DNA from: DATGEP01 sp035310125
GTDB lineage: Bacteria > Chloroflexota > Ktedonobacteria > Ktedonobacterales > JADMIN01
Length of the DNA: 37,567 nucleotides
NCBI GenBank assembly: GCA_035310125.1
Contig: DATGEP010000163.1
Coordinates: 1 to 37,567 of the forward strand
Reading direction: 5' to 3'
Below, in pieces: positions 31,530 through 37,567 of this stretch. A program made the position numbers and the translations under genes. The notes beneath the pieces were generated by a model. The model ran no database searches, was not told the DNA's origin, and saw only the letters and a list, made by a program, of their open reading frames with translations. Numbering within the stretch: position 1 is the stretch's first letter; every line of letters begins with the position of its first letter.

Positions 31530-32300
31530 TCAGGCGGCTTCGACGCCGGCGTCGACATTCGTGGGAACGGCGCGGTTCACTTCCGTGACGGCCTCAGGCA
31601 CCCCGCCCCGGTTGACGGAATCGGGTAGCAGCCCGTAGCGCAGGATCGCGACCAATGCCCAGAAGGCATCGGTCCAGCGGATCTTCTTCCCCTCCTCGTA
31701 AGTCCGACCATTGTACGAAATCGGTACTTCGTAGATCCGGCAGCGCATGCGCGCAACCTTAGCCGTGATTTCTGGCTCAATTCCAAACCGGTCCGACTGA
31801 AGATGGAGGTTGTGCACCACGTCAGCGCATAAAACTTTGTAGCCCGTCTCCATGTCCGTTAGATTCAAGTTCGTGGTCATGTTGGAGACAAGCGTCAGCA
31901 GGGTATTGGCAACCATGTGCCAGAAGAAGAGTACGCGCCTGGGTCCTGAGAGGAAGCGTGATCCGAAGACCACGTCCGCTTTGCCACTCAGGAGCGGCGC
32001 GAGGAGCGTGGGATAGTCCTGCGGGTCGTATTCCAGGTCGGCATCCTGGACGAGCACATAGTCGCCTGTCACCTGCGCAAAGCCGGTTCGCAGGGCCGCA
32101 CCCTTACCTCGGTTCTTACTGTGAAGAAACACGCGGACGGTTGGATCTGCGATTGCCGCCAGCACTTCGCGCGTGCCGTCAGTCGACCCGTCGTCGACGA
32201 CGACAATCTCCTTGGGGAATGGCGTCCGTCGGACGCGTTCAAGAGTGGCCAGAACTGTGGCTGCCTCGTTGTAGACGGGGACGACGATCGAAAGCTTCAT
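31530..32300 (-). CDS. GT2 glycosyltransferase of the dolichol/polyprenyl-phosphate sugar synthase type (DPM1-like)
   Basis: This 256-residue GT-A enzyme begins KLSIVVPVYNEAATVLATLERV, then IVVVDDGSTDGT and HSKNRGKGAALRTGFAQVTGDYVLVQDADLEYDPQDYP. These are the hallmarks of polyprenyl-phosphate mannose/glucose synthases. The segments ETGYKVL, RFGIEPEITAKVARM and YEVPISYNGRTYEEGKKI also match DPM1-like proteins. The ATG at 32300 is preceded by GGAG; an in-frame ATG at 32336 is possible. It would make a polyprenyl-P-hexose at the cytoplasmic face, the donor type used by the GT-C proteins encoded at 16443-17744 and 33501-35123. It has its own PHO-like box. Confidence 0.9.
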   Translation of the reverse strand: MKLSIVVPVYNEAATVLATLERVRRTPFPKEIVVVDDGSTDGTREVLAAIADPTVRVFLHSKNRGKGAALRTGFAQVTGDYVLVQDADLEYDPQDYPTLLAPLLSGKADVVFGSRFLSGPRRVLFFWHMVANTLLTLVSNMTTNLNLTDMETGYKVLCADVVHNLHLQSDRFGIEPEITAKVARMRCRIYEVPISYNGRTYEEGKKIRWTDAFWALVAILRYGLLPDSVNRGGVPEAVTEVNRAVPTNVDAGVEAA

Positions 32301-32368
32301 CTCAGGGTCTCCATCTCGGACAGGCGACCCAAGCATAAGCTGGCACGGCTAGAACTTCATCGTTGCGC

Positions 32369-32386
32369 GGTGTAGAGACGGTTGAG
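32369..32386 (-). promoter_or_regulatory. PHO-box-like direct repeat upstream of the DPM1-like gene
   Basis: On the minus strand CTCAACC-GTCT-CTACACC has an 11-bp period. It lies 69 bp from the preferred ATG at 32300, or 33 bp from the ATG at 32336. Confidence 0.5.
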
Positions 32387-32569
32387 CTTGGCCGCGCCAC
32401 GCGCGCTTCCGCCCCTTCGACTTGAGATACCTTACGATACATCGGAAACATTGCATTCCCCTGGCGCTACTCGAACACTCACCGTCTGTGGTGGATCGGA
32501 GCACTGGCCCTCGCCACGCTCGATGTTCCAGCCAGGAGCAGTCGCGATGCAGCCCAGGCGAGATGACCG

Positions 32570-33442
32570 GTGAACCGCTTTGCCCCCACAGGTAGGGCCT
32601 CCAAACGCCTCGTGCGCGTACGACGCCTGGTGCACCTGGGCTTGCCGCTCGTTCTCGGGCTGCTGGCGGTACTTCCCAACGCGCCTGCGGCAGCCCGTCA
32701 AGTTGCGGGGACGCGGACATATTCCACCAACTTCCCAGCCGCCGAAAATCCAGTTTCCGAGTCAGGCAATTGGATAAACGGCGGCACCACAGGACTGGAC
32801 TGGACGGACGTTCGTACCACTACAGGCAAGGCTTTTGGCACGCAATCTGGGAATGACTCGAATCCGTTCAATGATTCCGTAGCTCTACTCACTGGCTCTT
32901 GGGGCAATGACCAGGTTGCCCAGGCGACACTTTATGTAACTTCCACTCCAGCCAGTTGCTGTGTGGAAGTTGAATTGCGCTTGCGTTCCACAATAACCGC
33001 TCATAGTTCTACTGGTTATGAATTCGGTTGCAGCATAGCCTCATCGAGTCCATACATGGGTATTACCGTGTGGCCCGGTGAACTTCAGCCCACTTTGAAT
33101 GATTACCCGACCGTCGCATTTCGTGGAGATACGGGCTGTGTCGATGGCGATGTCCTGGGTGCGACTGCCGTTGGCTCGACGTTAACATTTTTTAAAAACG
33201 GGGAGGCGGTCCTCAGTGGCACTGACACCACGTTTTCTGAAGGAGCCCCTGGTATCGGTTTTTTTCTACACAACCAAACTGGGATAATGAACTTTTTATT
33301 GCACAATCAAACAGGGATAAATGCACATTACGGTTTCATCAACTTCGCAGCTAACGACCTTGGCGTCTTACCCGGCGCAGATAGGCAAACTTCAGTTATC
33401 TGGCCGCAGGTCGCCGCGGCCGTAACCCGCGAGCTGAGGTGA
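32570..33442 (+). CDS. Secreted lectin-like protein, short paralog of the 28989-31100 surface protein
   Basis: The protein has 290 residues from a GTG. The basic n-region (KRLVRVRRL) and hydrophobic core LGLPLVLGLLAVLPNAPAAA form a signal peptide. The rest is one domain closely matching the N-terminal domain of the surface protein: YSTNFPA.ENP.SESGNWINGG, GLDWTD.RTT, FNDS.ALLTG.WGNDQ, EVELRLRST and GSTLTF.KNG. It lacks the Thr/Pro linker and C-terminal domains and ends in an unrelated short tail (QTSVIWPQVAAAVTRELR). This suggests truncation or secondary loss. An 11-residue segment is tandemly duplicated (33260-33325). Base composition is visibly more AT-rich than in neighbouring genes. Possible functions are glycan binding or matrix attachment. 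It precedes the GT-C gene by 58 bp. Confidence 0.75.
   Translation: MNRFAPTGRASKRLVRVRRLVHLGLPLVLGLLAVLPNAPAAARQVAGTRTYSTNFPAAENPVSESGNWINGGTTGLDWTDVRTTTGKAFGTQSGNDSNPFNDSVALLTGSWGNDQVAQATLYVTSTPASCCVEVELRLRSTITAHSSTGYEFGCSIASSSPYMGITVWPGELQPTLNDYPTVAFRGDTGCVDGDVLGATAVGSTLTFFKNGEAVLSGTDTTFSEGAPGIGFFLHNQTGIMNFLLHNQTGINAHYGFINFAANDLGVLPGADRQTSVIWPQVAAAVTRELR
33260..33325 (+). repeat. 33-bp in-frame tandem duplication (FFLHNQTGIMN / FLLHNQTGINA)
   Basis: Copies at 33260-33292 and 33293-33325 encode nearly identical 11-residue peptides but differ at several synonymous sites, so the duplication is not very recent. The paralog at 28989-31100 has a single copy (WFVDKQTGING). Confidence 0.85.
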
Positions 33443-33500
33443 AGCTCCACTGCGGCGCCAGGCGAGAAGCCGCCATACGCGCGCACGGCGGTAGCAGGCG

Positions 33501-35123
33501 ATGAATCTCAGCCTGCCTGTTCGACTGAGCGATGATCTACGAAGTCGCGTATCCGGGGCCGTCAGTTACTTTCGCAATCCGCAGGTTCTCTACCCACTGA
33601 CAATCGCCACTCCAATCGCGCTCCTGACCCTGTACTTGTTCCTGACGCTGGGCAAATATTCCCTGTGGCTGGACGAGGCCTGGGTCGCCAATAGCATTCT
33701 GCGCAACGAACCGTTGAACGCCGACTCTCTGAATTCGACGCCGCTGGGATTCTACCTTCTGGTCAAGGTGTCTTCGCTCTTGTTCGGCAGTAGCGAGTTC
33801 GGGTTTCGACTCCCAGCACTGGGCTTCTTCATCCTCACGATTCCGGCCATCGCGGTCCTCGCTCGCGAGGTCTACGGTCGCGGCACCGGCGGCTTGGCGG
33901 CCGTCTTGTTCACGACCAACTTCGTTGTGATCAACTATGCCCAAGAAGTCAAGCCGTACAGCGCCGATATGTTCTTCGCGGTGGTGATCCCGCTGGTCGC
34001 GCTACAGCTCGACTCCCGTCCCGCACCGTGGCGTTGGGCGGTTTACACGACTATCGTCGTCACCGCGCCGTTGTTCTCGTTCACGTCACTCGTTGTCTCG
34101 GCTGCTGCCGCGGTGTTTCTGCTCGTCCAATCCGTGCGCAGTGCGAAACGTCGTCACCAGCTAACCGCATGGTTTGTGGTCCATGCCGTCGCCACTCTGT
34201 TGGTCACGCCCTACGTCTGGTTTTTGTTTCGATCACAACGCTCGAACAGCCTGCTGGACTATTGGAGTCAGGGGTTTCCCCCAACGAGTAATCCTGCATC
34301 GATGGGGCTCTGGGCCGGGCAGGAGGTGTGGCGGTTGCTCGTGTGGTTTTTCTGGGGCGATGCGGAAGGCATCTTCCTTCTTCTGGTGTATGCCTTCCTG
34401 TGCGTAGGGTTGCTTGCGCTGATCATCCGCAAGCCTACCGCGGTCATCCTGTTCCTCGGGCCCGGCGCGCTCCTGCTGATGAGCGCGCTGTTGCACGTGT
34501 ACCCGTTTCAGGGATGGCTGGGCGGGCGACTGCTCGTGTGCATCTTGAGTTCCTGCCTTGTTGTTGTTGCAGGTGGTCTTGTCTCGGCTCCAGTTCGGCA
34601 ACGCCTTCCAGTTCGTGTGTGGATGGCATATCGCGTTGGGGCAACAGTCGTCGTCATACTCTTTGCCGCCCGCGGGCTCTTTCAGCTCTGGAGTAACGAG
34701 GAATTGCCGGGGTTAGTACGCGAAGAGGTGCGGCCGTTGATCAATTCGGTCTTAACTCCGCAGATTCAACACGGCGACTCCATCTATGTCTACTACCCTG
34801 GAGTGCACGCCTTCGAGTTCTACGCTCCCACCTACCGAGCGGCCGTTCGACCCGCATGGGGCAATTACACCGTTGCGAACCGCGAGGGTGTGCAGATCGT
34901 CTACGGCGGCGAACACCTTGACGATCGCAGCGAGTACGGTCGTGAGGTCGAACGGCTTGTCGATCTCCCGTCAACTGGGCGTCTTTGGATTCTTGTCACC
35001 CACGTTATCGGCGACGAAGATGTCGCACTAACCCGGCCGATCTTTGAACGTGGCCTGGTGGCCCGCGTCTGGCAGGAACGCGGGGCTGCTCTGTACCTGG
35101 TCAACCACAGTTCAGGAATTTGA
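33501..35123 (+). CDS. GT-C (family 39-like) membrane glycosyltransferase
   Basis: This 540-residue polytopic membrane protein has about eleven hydrophobic segments, the first after a short cytoplasmic tail. The first outer loop contains GKYSLWLDEAWVANSIL, the Asp-Glu motif expected for GT-C enzymes that use polyprenyl-phosphate sugars. STPLGFYLLVKVSSLLFG and NYAQEVKPYSADMF follow, also typical of the family-39-like group. The C-terminal 120 residues form a soluble outer domain (GDSIYVYYPGVHAFEFY, GRLWILVTHV). It probably transfers a sugar from the polyprenyl-P-hexose made by the DPM1-like enzyme nearby. It is weakly linked in transcription to the lectin-like gene before it. Confidence 0.85.
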   Translation: MNLSLPVRLSDDLRSRVSGAVSYFRNPQVLYPLTIATPIALLTLYLFLTLGKYSLWLDEAWVANSILRNEPLNADSLNSTPLGFYLLVKVSSLLFGSSEFGFRLPALGFFILTIPAIAVLAREVYGRGTGGLAAVLFTTNFVVINYAQEVKPYSADMFFAVVIPLVALQLDSRPAPWRWAVYTTIVVTAPLFSFTSLVVSAAAAVFLLVQSVRSAKRRHQLTAWFVVHAVATLLVTPYVWFLFRSQRSNSLLDYWSQGFPPTSNPASMGLWAGQEVWRLLVWFFWGDAEGIFLLLVYAFLCVGLLALIIRKPTAVILFLGPGALLLMSALLHVYPFQGWLGGRLLVCILSSCLVVVAGGLVSAPVRQRLPVRVWMAYRVGATVVVILFAARGLFQLWSNEELPGLVREEVRPLINSVLTPQIQHGDSIYVYYPGVHAFEFYAPTYRAAVRPAWGNYTVANREGVQIVYGGEHLDDRSEYGREVERLVDLPSTGRLWILVTHVIGDEDVALTRPIFERGLVARVWQERGAALYLVNHSSGI

Positions 35124-35135
35124 CCCGTGCGAGTG

Positions 35136-35153
35136 CTCAACCGTGCCTCAACC
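35136..35153 (+). promoter_or_regulatory. Perfect PHO-box-like direct repeat upstream of the RmlC-like gene
   Basis: Two identical CTCAACC half-sites are separated by GTGC (11-bp period), oriented toward the epimerase gene and 59 bp from its ATG. This is the same arrangement as at 17867-17884 on the other strand. Confidence 0.6.
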
Positions 35154-35211
35154 GCCGCTGTACGCCACCTGACGCGCCGTGCGCCAACATGCCGAGCGTG
35201 CGGTGCGGTTG

Positions 35212-35802
35212 ATGCGATTTGTCGAAACCAAACTCCAGGGCGCGTTCATACTTGAGCTCGAACGCCGCGAGGACGACCGCGGCTTCTTCGCGCGGTCCTT
35301 TTGCCAGCGTGAGTTCGCGGAATATGGCTTGAATCCCGTGATCGCTCAGGCGAACGTGCTGTTCAGCAAGCACAAGGGCACGTTGCGGGGCATGCACTTC
35401 CAGTTCCCTCCAGCGGCTGATACGAAGCTCGTATCGGTGACTCGCGGAGCGATCATCGACATCATCGTCGACTTACGACCCGAAAGCCCGACGTATCTGC
35501 AGCACGTGGCAGTCGAGTTGACGGCGTCCAACCATCGGTCTGTGTACGTCCCGGAGCGGTTTGCACATGGGTGCCAGGCGCTCGAAGACAGCACCGAGTT
35601 CGGCTACCTGGCGGGCGCGTATTTCGACCCGCAGTCCGTGGGCGGACTCGCCCACGACGACCCGCGGCTTGGTCTCGTTTGGCCGTTGCCAGTGACTCAC
35701 CTGTCAACGCAGGATGCTGCCTGGAAACCCGTTGCCGAAATCGAATTTGAGCTCAAGCGCAAGATGTCGCTTGCTGAACTGGCACAGAGGAGTAGGCCGT
35801 GA
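35212..35802 (+). CDS. RmlC-like dTDP-sugar 3,5-epimerase family protein
   Basis: This 196-residue cupin-fold protein belongs to the dTDP-4-dehydrorhamnose 3,5-epimerase family, which epimerises 4-keto-6-deoxy sugar nucleotides. The signature REDDRGFFARSF, the catalytic His62 in TLRGMHFQFPP, the KLVSVTRGAIIDIIVDLR strand and RFAHGCQALEDST are present. The region where RmlC has its active-site Tyr reads YLAGAYFDPQSVGGLAHDDP. Its AHDDP differs from the usual WNDP, so a 3-epimerase or related activity is possible. ATG 35212 gives the usual length; GTG starts at 35179 and 35203 are alternatives. No rmlA, rmlB or rmlD gene is present in the window. Its stop overlaps the next gene's start (GTGA). 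Confidence 0.85.
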   Translation: MRFVETKLQGAFILELERREDDRGFFARSFCQREFAEYGLNPVIAQANVLFSKHKGTLRGMHFQFPPAADTKLVSVTRGAIIDIIVDLRPESPTYLQHVAVELTASNHRSVYVPERFAHGCQALEDSTEFGYLAGAYFDPQSVGGLAHDDPRLGLVWPLPVTHLSTQDAAWKPVAEIEFELKRKMSLAELAQRSRP

Positions 35803-37136
35803 TTTTAGTCGACAAGGCGCTTGAAGCTCGCGAGCAAGAAGGTCGGCCCATCCGCGTCGGCATGATTGGGGCCGGACAGGTGGGCCAGGGTCTGGCTAAC
35901 CAGATCGTCAACAGCGTCCGTGGGATGCGGCTATCGGCCGTCTTTAACCGCCACCCGGAGCGGGCCCACCACGTGTACCGCTATGCGGGCCGCGACGATA
36001 ACCACATCGTTGAAGTCGCCAATGTCCGTGACATGGACGAAGCTATCTGGCGCGGCAAATCTGTCGTCGCCGAGGACCCTTTCGCCATCTGCCGCTCGGA
36101 CCAGATCGATGTTGTTGTCGATGTGACGGGGGCGGTTGATTTCGGGGCTCAGGTTATTCTTGAGGCGTTCAAACATGGCAAACCAGTCATCCTGTTGAAC
36201 GCAGAGGTCGACGCCACTATCGGCCCAATCTTGCAGACCTACGCCCGAAAGTATGGAACCATTCTTTCGGCAGCGGACGGAGACGAGCCGGCGGTACAGA
36301 TGAACCTCTTCCGGACGGTGAAGGGGATGGGACTTATTCCGCGGGTCATGATCAACGTCAAGGGTCTCCAGGATCCGTACCGCAACCCGACGACACAGCA
36401 AGCCTGGGCCGAACGCTGGGACGCGAACGCGGCGATGGTTACGTCGTTCGCGGACGGCTCCAAAGTAAGCTTCGAACAAGCGATCGTCGCCAATGCGACC
36501 GGCTTCAAAGTGCGGACCCGCGGCATGTCGCGCGGTCTGAAGGTCGACGGCCCAATTATGGATATGGGGAAACTGTACGACCTCGACGAGGCGCGTGCGA
36601 TGGGCGGAATAATCGACTACACCGTCGGCCCCGCGGGGGCGAAGGTGTTCTGCCTGGCTGAACATCCGGACCCCAAGCAACGGCATTACCTGAACCTGTA
36701 CAAGATGGGCGAGGGACCGCTCTACCCCTTCTTTACGCCGTACCACCTCGTCCATTTCGAGACGCCCAACACCATCGCACGCGTAGTGCTCTTCGGCGAT
36801 GAGGTGGCACCGCCCCTGGCTGGTCCGGTGGTCGAGGTGTGCGCCGTCGCGAAGCGCGACCTTAGGGCAGGCGAGACGCTCGACAACTACGGGATGTATA
36901 CAACGTACGGCGAGGCAGTGAACACCGAGGAAATGAGCTCACGTCGATACCTTCCCGAAGGCCTGGCCGAGGGCTGCATCCTGCTCAGAGATATCCCGAA
37001 GGACGGCGTGCTGACCTATAACGATGTGGAACTGCCGCGCGGACGACTTGCGGATCAACTCCGCGCTGAGCAATACCGTCACTTCTCAGGGGAGACATGG
37101 CTTGAAGATCTGCTAGCACCAGCGCTGGCGGTCTAG
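35799..37136 (+). CDS. NAD(P)-dependent oxidoreductase with C-terminal SAF domain (homoserine-dehydrogenase-like)
   Basis: This 445-residue cytosolic enzyme has an N-terminal Rossmann domain (IRVGMIGAGQVGQGLANQIV). The body resembles predicted homoserine dehydrogenases of the COG4091 type (DVVVDVTGAVDFGAQVILEAFKHGKPVILLNAEVDATIGPIL, GDEPAVQMNLF). The C-terminal SAF-like segment is VVEVCAVAKRDLRAGETLDNYG...LLRDIPKDGVLTYNDVELP. The reaction of this family is not settled; reduction or oxidation of a sugar-derived carbonyl is plausible. The GTG start overlaps the epimerase stop by 4 bp and is preceded by GAGGAG, so the two enzymes probably act in one pathway, perhaps making an unusual sugar nucleotide. 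Confidence 0.8.
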   Translation: MILVDKALEAREQEGRPIRVGMIGAGQVGQGLANQIVNSVRGMRLSAVFNRHPERAHHVYRYAGRDDNHIVEVANVRDMDEAIWRGKSVVAEDPFAICRSDQIDVVVDVTGAVDFGAQVILEAFKHGKPVILLNAEVDATIGPILQTYARKYGTILSAADGDEPAVQMNLFRTVKGMGLIPRVMINVKGLQDPYRNPTTQQAWAERWDANAAMVTSFADGSKVSFEQAIVANATGFKVRTRGMSRGLKVDGPIMDMGKLYDLDEARAMGGIIDYTVGPAGAKVFCLAEHPDPKQRHYLNLYKMGEGPLYPFFTPYHLVHFETPNTIARVVLFGDEVAPPLAGPVVEVCAVAKRDLRAGETLDNYGMYTTYGEAVNTEEMSSRRYLPEGLAEGCILLRDIPKDGVLTYNDVELPRGRLADQLRAEQYRHFSGETWLEDLLAPALAV

Positions 37137-37193
37137 CAGTTACCTGACGAAGCGGCGTCGCGGAAGCGACGTCGGCCAAACAAGATCGCAACC

Positions 37194-37224
37194 CATCCGT
37201 CACCGGCTTGGCCGGGTGCGGATG
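37194..37224 (+). terminator. Imperfect hairpin after the SAF-domain gene
   Basis: CATCCG pairs with CGGATG, then CACC with GGTG and GGC with GCC around a TTG loop, with single-base bulges. It lies 58 bp after the stop. No U-tract follows, so termination is only a possibility. A smaller hairpin (CGTCGC-GGAA-GCGACG) lies at 37156-37171. Confidence 0.35.
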
Positions 37225-37275
37225 ACAATCACTCGCGGCAGCGGTTACCGTGGTGTTGACCCGCGGGGACCTCCT

Positions 37276-37306
37276 ACACGTGGAACCCCAACCGAGCACA
37301 CGTGGA
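37276..37306 (+). repeat. Direct repeat of ACACGTGGA before the LamG gene
   Basis: ACACGTGGA occurs at 37276-37284 and 37298-37306, 22 bp apart (two helical turns). Each contains the palindrome CACGTG. The second overlaps the Shine-Dalgarno (GGAGG) of the following gene, a good place for an operator. Confidence 0.45.
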
Positions 37307-37312
37307 GGAAAC

Positions 37313-37567
37313 ATGAAATTGGCCCGCCATGCCTGGATAGGCCTTGCCACGGCGATTGTTAGCCTGGTCGTCCTGCTGCTACCTGGAAACTTTGTCAATG
37401 CCGCTTCAGGACTGATCGCCGGGTATCCATTCGCGACGGGTAGCGGGACGACGGCCGCCGACGTCTCGGGCAACGGTCTCACCGGCACGCTGGTTGGCGC
37501 GACGTGGACGACCGGCAAGTACGGCTTCGGACTGGCGTTCAACGGCTCGAGCAATTACGTCGATCTC
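37313..37567 (+). CDS. Secreted LamG/concanavalin-like protein (3' partial)
   Basis: The first 85 codons of a gene run off the window. The ATG at 37313 follows GGAGGAAAC, an excellent ribosome binding site. The N-terminus is a Sec signal peptide (basic KLARHAW, then hydrophobic IGLATAIVSLVVLLLPG, with likely cleavage after VNAA). The mature part begins a LamG-like domain: GLIAGYPFATGSGTTAADVSG, then GKYGFGLAFNGSSNYVDL. LamG domains bind carbohydrates and are common in secreted glycosidases and adhesins. Function beyond this cannot be read. It continues the theme of secreted glycan-interacting proteins in the window. Confidence 0.85.
   Translation, partial: MKLARHAWIGLATAIVSLVVLLLPGNFVNAASGLIAGYPFATGSGTTAADVSGNGLTGTLVGATWTTGKYGFGLAFNGSSNYVDL

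Overview
The window looks like a chromosomal surface-glycan locus from a high-GC bacterium, most likely a member of the Chloroflexota. The evidence is indirect: Thr/Pro-rich linkers of the STPT/ATPTAT type in secreted proteins, poly-Gly linkers, an LGFP-like domain, frequent GTG/TTG starts, and no ribosomal or other phylogenetic marker. I see no rRNA, tRNA, CRISPR array, insertion sequence or phage gene.

Layout. 1-2.4 kb: the 3' part of a secreted Gly-linker protein, facing a membrane O-acyltransferase. 2.4-6.4 kb (minus): an overlapping set of secreted GH5-like glycosidase, GMC oxidoreductase and aldo/keto reductase. 6.5-9.4 kb (plus): a Wzx-type flippase and a GT4 glycosyltransferase. 9.3-12.7 kb (minus): an acyl module made of an acyl carrier protein, a left-handed beta-helix acyltransferase, a frameshifted phosphopantetheinyl transferase and a TPR-FkbH protein. 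12.8-17.7 kb (minus): GT-C glycosyltransferase, HAD phosphatase, UbiA prenyltransferase (resembling decaprenyl-phosphate phosphoribosyltransferase), GT4 and a second beta-helix acyltransferase. 17.9-20.6 kb (minus): a second flippase, paralogous to the first, and a UPF0104/LPG-synthase-type membrane protein. 21.0-23.6 kb: a secreted multidomain GH30 glycosidase. 23.6-24.8 kb (minus): an internally duplicated Cys-rich protein of unknown function. 25.0-29.0 kb (plus): GT2, methyltransferase, GT2 and a UDP-galactopyranose-mutase-like flavoprotein. 29-33.4 kb: two secreted proteins sharing a lectin-like domain, with a DPM1-like GT2 between them. 33.5-37.1 kb (plus): a second GT-C protein, an RmlC-like epimerase and a SAF-domain oxidoreductase. 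The window ends in the start of a secreted LamG protein.

Taken together, the genes suggest synthesis, acyl and methyl decoration, export and trimming of a surface polysaccharide. Some sugars are probably supplied on polyprenyl phosphate (UbiA, HAD and DPM1-like enzymes) to the GT-C transferases outside the membrane.

The most interesting signal is regulatory. At least eight transcription units are preceded by direct repeats of a 7-bp half-site, consensus CTCAACC, spaced exactly 11 bp apart and nearly always oriented toward the gene. In four units the repeat lies 45-46 bp from the start codon. This is the architecture of PhoB/OmpR-family operators (compare the PHO boxes of enterobacteria, Streptomyces and cyanobacteria). 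It suggests that the whole locus is one regulon of an unidentified response regulator.
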